Of a DNA stretch of 64,000 bases, positions 21,001 to 36,000 are shown piece after piece. The position numbers were made by a program, and so were the translations under genes. Where the stretch lies: contig JAQISU010000022.1 in NCBI GenBank assembly GCA_029339505.1, positions 16,931,001 through 16,995,000 of the forward strand, read 5' to 3'. The DNA is from Unio delphinus (taxonomy: Eukaryota; Mollusca; Bivalvia; Unionida; Unionidae). The notes under the pieces were generated by a model. The model saw only the letters and a program-made list of their open reading frames with translations. It was not told the origin of the DNA and searched no databases. The first letter of the stretch is position 1, and the number at the start of each line of letters is the position of its first letter.

Positions 21001-24000
21001 TTCAGCAATGATGTTCAGCCAATGACTAACGTGGGGTTATTTATTCCAGAAAGCCCATGCTGGCATGATGTTGTTGATCTCAGCGGTGAACAGATTAGTG
21101 TCATTACCACAAAGACATTAAAAATCGAAGTTGATAAAATAATAAATGATTTCAAGAAGAGAAGTCAACCACGGTTCAAGTGAGTAATCAGTGATCTGTA
21201 CATATTCTTGCACAACTTGTAATATGTCTGCTGTGCCATGAAATTTTTTTCTTTTTGGGTAAATTTTTTGGCCAGTATTTCAAGATGGCTATCTAGAACA
21301 TAATTTTTATGCCTGAAAGCCGATAATCCATCTGTGCAGATAATATATTCCACTTTTCCAGACACAAGTTTAAGTAACTGTGGAAGTTGATTTTTTTTTT
21401 GTTGTTGTTGTTGTAGATACACATACTGAAATACAGTTTATAATATTATAATGCCCATCCATCCATCTGTTACCTTTTTTATTTCAAAATATTTCCAAAA
21501 TTTCAGTTTACTTTAGTTTTGCAATATCCACCCTTTTCAGACTTTGTGGAAGGCTTTTACCTGAGGCAAGAATGACACCTATTGATTTTGGGTTCAGTAG
21601 GTCAAAGGTCAAGGCCACAGTAATAAAGGAAAATTTACACTACATATTTTTACCAAGCTCCATATATGCACTGTATACTTGTGCTTTTAAAAAAATTGTT
21701 GCAAAACCATGAGATCATTCTAAAAAGACATATTTAAAATGAATTCACAGGACCCTCAATGAGGTGGAGGAAACCAGCGGCCCAGAATAGACACTATTTA
21801 CATTAGATGGGCAAACAGTTATTCTTGCATGTGACCGAATTAAAATGAAATCTGTCTTAGCAGACATCTTCATATAAAGGACACTTTTTAATAAATCATG
21901 ACATTTACAAATTTTATTTCTTAGTTTTCAAATACAATATCCCCCTGTATATAGTGTTTCAGCCAGGATATGTCCTTGCTGGATTTTCATGTATAAAGAC
22001 AAAGTCACCGAAAAAAAAGATTTTATATATCAATCATGGATTAACAGAAGCAAACAAGGCATTATTGAAAAATCTTTAATCTGATGCAGACCAAGCTATG
22101 TCTAAATTTAATCAATTTTTTTATTTTAATGAAAATGAATGAAATCCATCAAGTGGTCTTTTTCAATTGCATTCACAATATGCAGTCGATGCATTATGAT
22201 CACACCGACAGCTTGCACGGATCACACCGACCGCCTGCATTATGATCACACCGACAGCTTGCACGGATCACACCGACAGCCTGCATTATGATCACACCGA
22301 CAGTATGCATTATGATCACACCAACAGCCTGCATTATGATCACACCGACAGCCTGCATGGGTCCTGAGTGATGTATAGCACACACAGTTATGGATCTCTG
22401 CCATTGCATCTGTCTGCTTTGATTCTCATGGGTCATTGATTATTTCCGTGGTTTTCCCGGTTCTTCCTCCACTATTTATACTGGCTGCAATGTATAGCCT
22501 ATTTTTTGCTGAAAAATTTTGTTAAATCTTATAACTAATAATTTCTCAGATTTTGATAATCCTGGCAGAAACATTTTGTATAGTAAGGATTTATGTTTGT
22601 AAAGAGCGGCATGGTGTATTTTGTTTCCTAAGTTAAAACTAAGAGAGTTATCTTAGTTAAAAGGTACACATTTTCATAAAGTATTAGTTTTATTCACTAA
22701 TTTCATTTTCATAGTCACTCAGCATATTAAGGATACCTGTTAAGAAAATGAAATAAAATTCTAAATGTAAATTCAAATATATAGTTACCCAGCATAGTAA
22801 AGACATATTTTCATCAAAAATTGCATTAAGGAATTGTGTTCTCTAATTTAAAATGCAGTCACCTGAATATAAAGAACATCTGTTTATATAGGACATCTTT
22901 TAGAAATTTTTACCTGTTTGAAATAATTTCACTGAATATAAAGGACATATGTTTTGCATAGGGTATGTTTTAGGAGTTTTGTGCCCCAGTTTTCAATAGT
23001 CACCTTGAATATAAAGGACATCTGTTTACATAGGACATCTTTTTAGGAATTTTGTACCCCAGTTTAAATAGTAGCCCTGAATATAAATGACATCTGTTTA
23101 CATAGGACATCTTTTAGGAATTTTGTACCATAGTTTAAATAGTAACCCTGAATATAAAGGACACCTGTTTACATAGGGCATCTTTTAGGAATTTTGTACC
23201 ATAGTTTTAAACAGTGACCCTGGATATAAAGAACACCAAATTGTCTCTTTATATCCATTTCTTTTATATTTAAAATGAGCCTTGATATTATCACACACAT
23301 TGCATTTGTTTGCCCCCAATTTGAAATTTATATGTAAATATGTTTTGTTCTAAATCAGTCAAACAGTAGGTCACCATGATTTAATTTTATTCTCCTGTGA
23401 ATTTAAGTTTTGAATTTAGTTCCTTTTCTCTGGCATATTTTTCCCCATAGACATACGGCTTGATTTGTATGTGCATCTTAGATGAGTACAACATCATTTT
23501 GACCTACATTTTAGACTTTACTGACCTTAGATTTTGCATTTAAGCCGGTTTCTGAGGCATTGGTCTCAGAGTAATGCTGCTCAGTATGTGCATGTATTTT
23601 GGTCAGACATTATCTGTCAAAAATAGGTCACTGCCACTTTATTTCACACTTCTAGTACTTTGGTTCACTTTTACATTTCTGGAAATAACATGGCCATTAT
23701 CAGCTGCATGTAGATACGTCTTTTTAAGTGCAACAAAGCAATGCCAAACTTTAGTCATTGGCCAGTTGTGTTTCAGTGAGTTTTGTGTATATGACAGTTT
23801 CTTTTCAGAATTGGGTCACTGTAACTATATTTTACAGTTCAGTAACATGGAGTTTTCAGCAAATGAAAATGATGCTGATCTGACAGCCAATATGGCCACC
23901 ATTGCAGCCATCTTGAAAATTTTGTGAGTGGCTGGCTAAATCAGTATAATGTTTAATGAAAAGATGTATTATGATATCTAGCTGGTCTTAAATGAAAATG

Positions 24001-27000
24001 ATACCAGTCTTAACATCCAGGTTCAGTTCCCCTTTCAGCCATCTTGAATAATGTAATTGCTTCTCCTTCTGAATGGACAGTCATATTGACATGGTTTTCA
24101 TCATAAGATCTCTAGAGATGTCAAGTACTTAATGTTCTCATTACTCAGCATTTAAATGAAGAAATGTTTTTATCCTGAATTTCTGATGTTTTTGCAACTA
24201 TTAGAGTATCATTCTTTTTGAGAGATGCTTGTCTTATTTTCTGTGTTTTGTTTTGTTTTGTTTTTTATGGTTTAACGCCATTTTTCAGCACAATATAGGC
24301 TATACATGGCGGCCAGTATTAATTGGTAGAGGAAGAACCCGGACTAGCCCCGGAAAGAACCACCGACCCACGAGAAGCTACTGGCAAGCTTTCTCACATA
24401 ACTACATTTGCCGAATCTTAGACTGGAACACACGCAGACAGAGGTGAGATGGCAGTGGTCCATAACGGACAGCGCTTTAGACCACTCGGCCACTCTGGGC
24501 CCCTTTATTGTCTGTGTAATTTTAAATCTTTTCCATCAGTGGTACTCCTGAGCAATGTGATTTTCTCCTCCTTCAGGTAAACTTAAATCAAATAGCCTTT
24601 AATTTTGTAGATAGGTTGTTTGTGCAAGTTCAGTTCAAAAGAAATAAATATATGAATAAATAAATGCAGTTGTATTAGAATAACAGAGACAGTGAAATAA
24701 AATTACATATCTTGCCATCCTGTAGAGGATATAGTTTGAAAAGAGGAAGTTGGATTGAAAAAGTATAAATTATTTCATGTTTATTAATTTACAGAGATGA
24801 CCCACCTGGTAAGGCAATATCCCAAACAACCCAAGAGCTCCTGCGATTGGCTGAAGCAAATCCAAAGGGATTGGAGGATTTGGACCTAAATCTGAGAGAC
24901 ATTGAGCTTGTTGAGCAGTTCAGATCTCTACAGTTTCTGAGGGACAAATTTGATACGTATCAGTGTATACATTGCCCAACATTCACGGAACATGTATGTA
25001 TAGTCGGAAAGATTTCGTGCTCCACCATAATATTGATAGGCATATATTTTATGGTTGTCTGTCCACATACTTAAGTATGAATGTGTAGGAATCTTTGTGT
25101 AAATTCACATTATTGGAGAGCAACAATGTGTGAGAATTCATGCAAATTAGTTTGAAGTCATGCATTTAAAAATGTACTCTGTGTAGTATATAATTTGTGT
25201 AACCATTGAAATGCTTGTGACGTAAGTCATGCTACCAGTAAGGTGTTGTAGCTTTTGTTGTGACATGCAGTCAGGTCAGCGACTATTTACAAATCGGGGT
25301 TCTTTTCCTTGACTAGAGTCATTCTTAAACTAAAACTGTTTGGCACATTTGGCCTCAGAACAAGTAGCAGTTCGAACCATGCATTGAGGTAGCATTCAGT
25401 AGCAGTTCGAACCATGCATTGAGGCAGCATTCAGTAGCAGTTTGAACCATGCATTGAGGCAGCATTCAGTAGCAGTTCAAACCATGCATTGAGGTAGCAT
25501 TCAGTAGCAGTTCGAACCATGCATTGAGATAGCATTCAGTAGCAGTTTGAACCATGCATTGAGGTAGCATTCAGTAGCAGTTCGAACCATGCATTGAGGT
25601 AGCTTTCAGTAGCAGTTCGAACCATGCATTGAGGTAGCATTCAGTAGCAGTTCGAACCACGCATTGAGGTAGCATTCAGTAGCAGTTCAAACCACGCATT
25701 GAGGTAGCATTCAGTAGCAGTTCGAACCACGCATTGAGGTAGCATTCAGTAGCAGTTCGAATCATGCATTGAGGTAGCATTCAGTAGCAGTTCGAACCAT
25801 GCATTGAGGTAGCATTCAGTAGCAGTTTGAACCATGCATTGAGGTAGCATTCAGTAGCAGTTCAAACCATGCATTGAGGTAGCATTCAGTAACAGTTCAA
25901 ACCACGCATTGAGGTAGCATTCAGTAGCAGTTCAAACCACGCATTGAGGTAGCATTCAGTAGCAGTTCAAACCACGCATTGAGGTAGCATTCAGTAGCAG
26001 TTTGAACCATGCATTGAGGTAGCATTCAGTAGCAGTTCGAACCACGCATTGAGGTAGCATTCAGTAGCAGTTCGAACCACGCATTGAGGTAGCATTCAGT
26101 AGCAGTTCAAACCACGCATTGAGGTAGCATTCAGTAGCAGTTCAAACCACGCATTGAGGTAGCATTCAGTAGCAGTTCGAACCATGCATTGAGGTAGCAT
26201 TCAGTAGCAGTTTGAACCATGCATTGAGGTAGCATTCAGTAGCAGTTCGAACCATGCATTGAGGTAGCATTCAGTAGCAGTTCAAACCACGCATTGAGGT
26301 AGCATTCAGTAGCAGTTCAAACCACGCATTGAGGTAGCATTCAGTAGCAGTTCAAACCATGCATTGAGGTAGCATTCAGTAGCAGTTCAAACCACGCATT
26401 GAGGTAGCATTCAGTAGCAGTTCGAACCATGCATTGAGGTAGCATTCAGTAGCAGTTCGAACCATGCATTGAGGTAGCTTTACAAGTGTGTGTTTACAAG
26501 GTGGGCTACCTAGAACACCAAAATGGCTGATTCCCAATGTGGTTCATCTTTGAATACAGTTTTTTTCAGCAAATATAGGTGATGATAGTGATGGTCACAG
26601 TGAATTTTAAAGTTATAAATTATGTCCGATTATTGGAGTTGGAAAGTGTTAATGAAGATAATAGTGAGTGTATGATTTTGAACCTGAAAGTGATATTGAA
26701 TATGAATCTAATGTGCATGCAAGATGGACAGACAGACAGCAAGCAGGTCAACTCTCTGTCATTAGTATTTCAAAATTAAATTTAGAAAAGGCAGACAACC
26801 AAGCTGATTTTTTTAAAAAAAAGCTCAGACAATTTAAATGTGGAGTGCACTTTGCAATTCTTTTCTGTGGAATCATGTACTACAAAACTATAAGGTTTAA
26901 GATAAACTGAATAAATATTAGAATATAAAATTATATAAAAAAGTGCAGATACTGTGATCAAACTATGTCTTTAAAAGGACACCATTGCAATAAAGGACTT

Positions 27001-30000
27001 AAAACCCGAATATGATATAAAATTAAATAAATCAAACCTCTCAATACTCTTTAATGACAAATATCAACTTTTAATAATGTGTGCATTCCTGTTTGCTTAT
27101 ATAGAAAGATATGTTAAGCTAACAATGACATATCTAATATGCAGTTTTTATAAATGTGATTACAGGCTTACAGTGGATCAGATTTAATTTCACAGTAACT
27201 TGTTTGCAGTCAACACAGTGTTCTGGTTCTAGCCCATTTTTATATTTGTAGATTTTATGTTGTGTGATAATTTAATTGTGAAAATTACAAATGAGTACCA
27301 TTAAGAACCCATGGTACCACAGATTATATGTAATGATGCAATCATAACTGCCTAGATACCAACTTGCTTGCCAGAGCAGATTCAGTTGTTAGGTTCTTGT
27401 ACATGTGGACAGAGCTTAGTAAATAGGTCAGGTATTAACTGTGCTTGTAATTGTGGTTATACAGGCAGTCATACCATCATTACTTAAAGCTTCTGACTTC
27501 ATCCATTAGAATCTTTTTTTCTAGTGGTGGACATGGATTGAAAGTAGATTTTATAAAGACAGAATTGAAAGAAGAAAACAAAAATGAATAAGTCTAATTA
27601 ATATCAACTGATCATAGTACCTCTGTTTGATATTATATTAAAGAATTTTCTTAATTTTGTTTCATGTCTGTTTTGCCATATCACAATGACCAATGTTTCA
27701 TTGTTCAAGAACATTTTAGTTTCAATTTGTTTTCTGCATGATTAATGTTTACCATAGTTACAGGAGACTGCTAGAAACTGCATGGTGGTGAGCTTTGTCA
27801 TTATTAATTATATTTTGATTGTAGTTTAAACAGATTAACAGGAATATGAGGTTGAAAGAGGAATATAGGAGACTGAAATTCCTGCTGTCTGATGAGAGCT
27901 TGACACTGTTACCAGAGTACCAGCAGAGGATTCAGGTAGGATTCATAATGCCCATTTTGTCTCACCATAGTCAGGTAAGATTCATATTGCCTATTGTATC
28001 TCACCATAACCAGGTAGGATTCATATTGCCTATTTGTCTCTCCATAACCAGGTAGGATTCATATTGCCTTTTTTGTCACACAAAATCCAGGTAGGATTTA
28101 TATTGCCTATTTTATCTCATCATAAACAGGTAGGATTCATATTGCCTATTTTGTCTCACCATAACCAGGTAGGATTCATATTGCCTTTTTTGTCGCACAA
28201 AAACCAGGTAGGATTTATATTGCCTATTTTATCTCATCATAAACAGGTAGTATTTATATTGCCTATTTTATCTCATCATAAACAGGTAGGATTTATATTG
28301 CCTATTTTATCTCATCATAAACAGGTAGGATTTATATTGCCTATTTTATCTCATCATAAACAGGTAGGATTCATATTGCCTGTTTTGTCTCACCATAACC
28401 AGGTAGGATTCATATTGCTATTGTTGGATTGCTGGAAGTAGACAACCAGAAACTTATAGAGCTACAGCAACCACAGCTAGATCAGTTAATGAAATGCTCT
28501 GAAGTGTCTGAACGCAGTAATGAAAAGCATAAAAAGAATGAAATATTGACAGTAAGAAAAAAAGGTTGCCATTGATTGGTGCTCAGCATTAAGAGGCTAG
28601 TGTTAGGACTGGTCTGCCTGATGTCAGGATAATGTGACTGGGTGGGACATTATGCTACATGTCTGTGGCATGATGTCCCAGTGCTAGACATCAGCATAAA
28701 GTGGGACTTGTGACAGAACTTTTATGACTATTTGGGGTTAGTTCACAATGCTGTTAAGTTCTTTTTAAATTTTCCTGTTGTTTTCTGTAGAAATAAATTA
28801 TATGTTGAATTTTTCAAAACTTGTTGTTTTTCACTTTTTTATGTTACTTACATTAAGACTGTAGAGATGTAACTAGCATCCTTAACATTTTAACAGTTCT
28901 AATTTTTTTTCTTCTTCAGGTGTTGAAGAATGTTGGGTACTGTGATGATAATAATACTGTCCAGCTAAAGGGACGAGTTGCATGTGAAATTAGTAACCAT
29001 GAATTGATGATCACAGAACTTGTGTTTGAAAATGCTTTGACGGAACTTCATCCCACAGAGATAGCAGCCCTCCTCTCATGTGTTGTATTTGAACAGAAAA
29101 AATGCAGTGAACCTAAACTGATAGATACACTGGAAAAGGTTGGAATTTAAACTTTTGTTTTGCAACTTAATTGAACCCTCAGCTATCAGTGTCGTTACTA
29201 ATCAGCTATCACATTGCAAAGATTACACTGATCCTGCAAACCAATTAAATAGCTGTCTAAATTTTATCATTACATTTTTGCAAGGCTGATCAAGAGTTTT
29301 ACCATCTGAGTTGGGCATATGTATGAAAGTTACTATATGAGATGTATAATTTCAAGTCTATATAGTTTTCAAAACAAATTGGCAAAGTTTTACATTTTAG
29401 TCTTGATCCAATCTTTGGAAATATTTTCAGAAAGGAAAATGAGAATTTTACACAGTTCGATATATCAGTATTGTTAAGTAGCTGTTGTCTCTTTGTACTG
29501 AGAAGTCAAGGGTCAGTTTATTTTTCAGCAAGGTTTAACAACTTCAACTGCATATTCAACAAGTCTCAGATTTTGGCATTAGATTGTCATCCAGGAGAAG
29601 ACTTGGGGAGCTATGATGGCTCAGTGGCTAGCTTGTTTAGTTAAAAATCATTGGGTTCATGGTTCAAATCCTGGTTATGCCACCTCAATATCTTTCTCTA
29701 AGCAAGTTGCATTTCGCCATAAGCAAAGCACGTTGCATCATTTGCATCGTCACTATAAAGTCATTTATTTACTCTTTGCCATTAAACAGTCGATGAGTAA
29801 TAATATCACAAGACCCACAGGAATAATCCAACCTTTGGAGCGGAGACCTGCTGGCCTTACATATGCCAAAAACAACAGCCAATTCTTTGCAACAAAGATT
29901 ACTGAGACCTTTAAGACTATGCAGTGAATGAATAACTATGCATTCAATGAATAAAGTAAATTTATGCAATGAATGAATAGCATAAATGTATGCAGTGAAT

Positions 30001-33000
30001 GAATTAAGACTGTATCCAGTGAATGGATAAAATAAGACTATGCAGTGAATCAATAAAATATGTCTAATAATTTGAATTATATAAAATAAATGTATGCATT
30101 GTATGAACAAAGTAAGATTAGTATATGTAGTAAATGAATAAAATAAGACTATCCATTGAATGAATAAAATAAGACTGTATCCATTGAATGAATAAAATAA
30201 GACTGTATCCATTGAATGAATAAAATAAGACTGTATACATTGAATGAATAAAATAAGACTGTATCCATTGAATGAATAAAATAAGACTGTATACATTGAA
30301 TGAATAAAATAAGACTGTATCCATTGAATGAATAAAATAAGACTGTATACATTGAATGAATAAAATAAGACTATATCCATTGAATGAATAAAATAAGACT
30401 GTATCCATTGAATGAATAAAATAAGACTGTATACATTGAATGAATAAAATAAGACTGTATCCATTGAATGAATAAAATAAGACTGTATACATTGAATGAA
30501 TAAAATAAGACTGTATCCATTGAATGAATAAAATAAGACTGTATACATTGAATGAATAAAAAAAGACTATCCATTGAATGAATCAAATAAGACTGTATCC
30601 ATTGAATGAATCAAATAAGACTGTATCCATTGAATGAATAAAATAAGACTGTATCCATTGAATGAATAAAATAAGACTATACATTGAATGAATAAAATAA
30701 GACTGTATCCATTGAATGAATAAAATAAGACTATATCCATTGAATGAATAAAATAAGACTGTATACATTGAATGAATAAAAAAGACTATCCATTGAATGA
30801 ATCAAATAAGACTATATCCATTGAATGAATAAAATAAGACTGTATCCATTGAATGAATAAAATAAGACTGTATACATTGAATGAATAAAATAAGACTGTA
30901 TCCATTTAATTAATAAAATAAGACTGTATCCATTGAATGAATAAAATAAAACTATACATTGAATTAATAAAATAAGACTGTATCCATTGAATGAATAAAA
31001 TAAGACTATACATTGAATGAATAAAATAAGACTGTATCCATTGAATGAATAAAATAAGACTGTATCCATTTGAATGAATAAAATAAGACTGTATCCATTG
31101 AATGAATAAAATAAGACTATACATTGAATGAATAAAATAAGACTATCCATTGAATGAATAAAATAAGACTATACATTGAATGAATAAAATAAGACTGTAT
31201 CCATTGAATGAATAAAATAAGACTATACATTGAATGAATAAAATAAGACTGTATCCATTGAATGAATAAAATAAGACTGTATCAATTGAATGAATAAAAT
31301 AAGACTGTATCCATTGAATGAATAAAATAAGACTGTATCCATTGAATGAATAAAATAAGACTGTATCCATTGAATGAATCAAATAGGACTGTGTCCATTG
31401 AATGAATAAAATAAGACTGTATCCATTGAATGAATCAAATAAGACTGTATCCATTGAATGAATAAATTAAGACTGTATCAATTGAATGAATAAAATAAAA
31501 CTGTATCCATTCAATGAATAAAATAAGACTACATTGAATGAATAAAATAAGACTGTATCCATTGAATGAATAAAATAAGACTGTATCAATTGAATGAATA
31601 AAATAAGACTGTATCCATTGAATGAATAAAATAAGACTGTATCCATTGAATGAATAAAATAAGACTATACATTGAATGAATAAAATAAGACTGTATCCAT
31701 TGAATGAATAAAATAAGACTGTATCCATTGAATGAATAAAATAAGACTGTATCCATTGAATGAATAAAATAAGACTGTATCCATTGAATGAATCAAATAA
31801 GACTGTATCCATTGAATGAATCAAATAAGACTGTATCCATTGAATGACTCAAATAAGACTGTATCCATTGAATGAATAAAATAAGACTATATCCATTGAA
31901 TGAATAAAATAAGACTGTATCCATTGAATGAATAAAATAAGACTGTATCTATTGAATGAATCAAATAAGACTGTATCCATTGAATGAATAAAATAAGACT
32001 GTATCCATTGAATGAATAAAATAAGACTGTATACATTGAATGAATAAAATAAGACTATGCATTGAATGAATAAAATAAGACTGTATCCACTGAATGAAAA
32101 AAATAAGACTGTATACATTGAATGAATAAAATAAGACTATATACATTGAATGAATAAAATAAGACTGTATACATTGAATGAATAAAATAAGACTATATAC
32201 ATTGAATGAATAAAATAAGACTGTATACATTGAATGAATAAAATAAGACTATCCATTGAATGAATAAAATAAGACTGTATCCATTGAATGAATAAAATAA
32301 GACTGTATACATTGAATGAATAAAATAAGACTGTATCCATTAAATGAATAAAATAAGACTGTATCCACTGAATGAATAAAATAAGACTATATACATTGAA
32401 TGAATAAAATAAGACTATATCCATTGAGTGAATAAAATAAGACTGTATCCATTGAATGAATAAAATAAGACTGTATACATTGAATAAAATAAGACTATAC
32501 ATTGAGTGAATAAAATAAGACTGTATACATTGAATGAATAAAATAAGACTGTATCCATTGAATGAATAAAATAAGACTATATCCATTGAATGAATAAAAT
32601 AAGACTGTATCCATTGAATAAAATAAGACTATACATTGAGTGAATAAAATAAGACTGTATCCATTGAATGAATAAAATAAGACTGTATCCATTGAATGAA
32701 TAAAATAAGACTGTATCCACTGAATGAATAAAATAAGACTGTATACATTGAATGAATAAAATAAGACTGTATCTATTGAATGAATAAAATAAGACTGTAT
32801 CCATTGAATGAATAAAATAAGACTGTATCTATTGAATGAATCAAATAAGACTGTATCCACTGAATGAATAAAATAAGACTGTATCCATTGAATGAATAAA
32901 ATAAGACTATATACATTGAATGAATAAAATAAGACTGTATACATTGAATGAATAAAATAAGACTATATACATTGAATGAATAAAATAAGACTGTATCCAT

Positions 33001-36000
33001 TGAATGAATAAAATAAGACTATCCATTGAATGACTAAAATAAGACTGTATCCATTGAATGAATAAAATAAGAATGTATCTATTGAATGAATCAAATAAGA
33101 CTGTATCCATTGAATGAATAAAATAAGACTGTATCCATTGAATGAATAAAATAAGACTGTATACATTGAATGAATAAAATAAGACTATGCATTGAATGAA
33201 TAAAATAAGACTGTATCCACTGAATGAATAAAATAAGACTGTATACATTGAATGAATAAAATAAGACTATGCATTGAATGAATAAAATAAGACTGTATCC
33301 ATTGAATGAATAAAATAAGACTGTATACATTGAATGAATAAAATAAGACTATATACATTGAATGAATAAAATAAGACTGTATACATTGAATGAATAAAAT
33401 AAGACTATATACATTGAATGAATAAAATAAGACTGTATACATTGAATGAATAAAATAAGACTGTATCCATTGAATGAATAAAATAAGACTGTATCCATTA
33501 AATGAATAAAATAAGACTGTATCCATTGAATGACTAAAATAAGACTGTATCCATTGAATGAATAAAATAAGACTATACATTGAATGAATAAAATAAGACT
33601 GTATCCATTGAATGAATAAAATAAGACTGTATCCATTGAATGAATAAAATAAGACTGTATACATTGAGTGAATAAAATAAGACTGTATCCATTAAATGAA
33701 TAAAATAAGACTGTATACATTGAATGAATAAAATAAGACTATACATTGAATGAATAAAATAAGACTGTATCCATTGAATGAATAAAATAAGACTGTATAC
33801 ATTGAGTGAATAAAATAAGACTATCCATTAAATGAATAAAATAAGACTGTATACATTGAATGAATAAAATAAGACTATATACATTGAATGAATAAAATAA
33901 GACTATATCCATTGAATGAATAAAATAAGACTGTATCCACTGAATGAATAAAATAAGACTGTATACATTGAATGAATAAAATAAGTGTATCCATTGAACG
34001 AATAAAATAAGACTATACATTGAATGAATAAAATAAGACTGTATCCATTGAATGAATCAAATAAGACTATATCCATTGAATGAATAAAATAAGACTGTAT
34101 CTATTGAATGACTAAAATAAGACTGTATACATTGAATGAATAAAATAAGACTATATCCATTGAATGAATAAAATAAGACTATACATTGAATGAATAAAAT
34201 AAGACTGTATCCATTGAATGAATAAAATAAGACTGTATCCATTGAATGAATAAAATAAGACTGTATACATTGAATGAATAAAATAAGACTGTATCCATTA
34301 AATGAATAAAATAAGACTGTATCCACTGAATGAATAAAATAAGACTGTATACATTGAATGAATAAAAAAGACTATATCCATTGAATGAATAAAATAAGAC
34401 TATATCCATTGAGTGAATAAAATAAGACTGTATCCATTGAATGAATAAAATAAGACTGTATACATTGAATAAAATAAGACTATACATTGAGTGAATAAAA
34501 TAAGACTGTATACATTGAATGAATAAAATAAGACTGTATCCACTGAATGAATAAAATAAGACTGTATACATTGAATAAAATAAGACTATACATTGAGTGA
34601 ATAAAATAAGACTGTATCCATTGAATGAATAAAATAAGACCGTATACATTGAATAAAATAAGACTATACATTGAGTGAATAAAATAAGACTGTATCCACT
34701 GAATGAATAAAATAAAATTGTATCCATTGAATGACTAAAATAAGACTGTATCCATTAAATGAATAAAATAAGACTGTATCCATTGAATAAATAAAATAAG
34801 ACTATACATTGAATGAATAAAATAAAACTGTATCCATTGAACAAATAAAATAAGACTGTATCCATTGAATAAATAAAATAAGACTGTATCCATTGAATGA
34901 ATAAAATAAGACTATACATTGAATGAATAAAATAAGACTGTATCCATTGAATAAATAAAATAAGACTGTATCAATTGAATGAATAAAATAAGACTGTATC
35001 CATTGAATGAATAAAATAAGACTGTATACATTGAATGAATGAAATAAGACTGTATCCATTGAATGAATAAAATAAGACTATATCCATTAAATAAATAAAA
35101 TAAGACTATACATTGAATGAATAAAATAAGACTGTATCCATTGAATAAATAAAATAAGACTGTATCCATTGAATGAATAAAATAAGACTGTATACATTGA
35201 ATGAATAAAATAAGACTGTTTCCATTGAATGAATAAAATAAGACTGTATCCATTGAATGAATAAAATAAGACTGTATACATTGAATAAATAAAATAAGAC
35301 TATATACATTGAATGAATAAAATAAGACTGTATACATTGAATGAATCAAATAAGACTGTATACATTGAATGAATAAAAGGAGATTATGCAGAAAAAGTGA
35401 ATGAATAAAATAAGACTATACAATGAATGAATCAAAGAAGACTATGCAGTGAATGAATCAAATAAGACTATACAATGAATGAATCAAAGAAGACTATGCA
35501 GTGAATGAATGAAATAAGACTATGCAGTGAATGAATCAAATAAGACTGTATTCAATGAAATAATTCAATGTTAATGAGTCCTAATTAATTGAATGCATTT
35601 TTGTCATAGGGTCAGGAAAGGATAAAAGAGATTGCACGTAACATCAGCCGTCTACAGCGAGCAGCTGGAATGCAGTTAGCGGGCGAGTATGAGGAGGAAT
35701 TTCATTTTGGTCTGATGGAGGTTGTGTTTGAATGGGCAAGGGGAATGGTAAGTCAGATTCACAGTTTGGCCTTGCCTGAATATTTGTTAAAGTGCAGAAT
35801 GTTAATAACTTTTACCCATTTGCAAGGGAAATATTTGAGTACTTCTACTTTTGGATCTCAGAAAACAATTGGACCATCTGCACTACTAAATGCAGAGTCA
35901 GTTGTTTGTGCCCCTACCATATTTACAAACAAACCATGCACATGGTTTGCATATGTCCTGCTTTGCTTGTTCACCTTCATAATCTAGGTTAAGTCTGTTC

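Larger units (their letters stand above)
21180..24794. other. SKI2 intron between exons e and f
   Basis: Holds a 24-base tandem array (about 22195-22365, GATCACACCGACAGCCTGCA), a fragment of SINE family 2 (22440-22535), a roughly 75-base array (about 22860-23235, GAATATAAAGGACATCTGTT) and a reverse SINE (24262-24504). Nothing coding seen elsewhere. Confidence 0.7.

Noticed and set aside
25363..26480. CRISPR-like array
   Set aside because: The whole 35-bp unit repeats without unique spacers, in a eukaryotic intron: a minisatellite.
28034..28441. 135-codon open frame after SKI2 exon g
   Set aside because: Consists of the 39-bp minisatellite; the splice donor at 27936 precedes it. Kept only as a splice-ladder observation.
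29613..29685. tRNA gene candidate
   Set aside because: Box A and box B are present, but the acceptor and anticodon stems do not close convincingly; more likely a SINE head.
29769..35349. Many long minus-strand open frames, up to 259 codons
   Set aside because: They only translate the 28-bp satellite ([21 protein letters not shown] repeats) in several frames.
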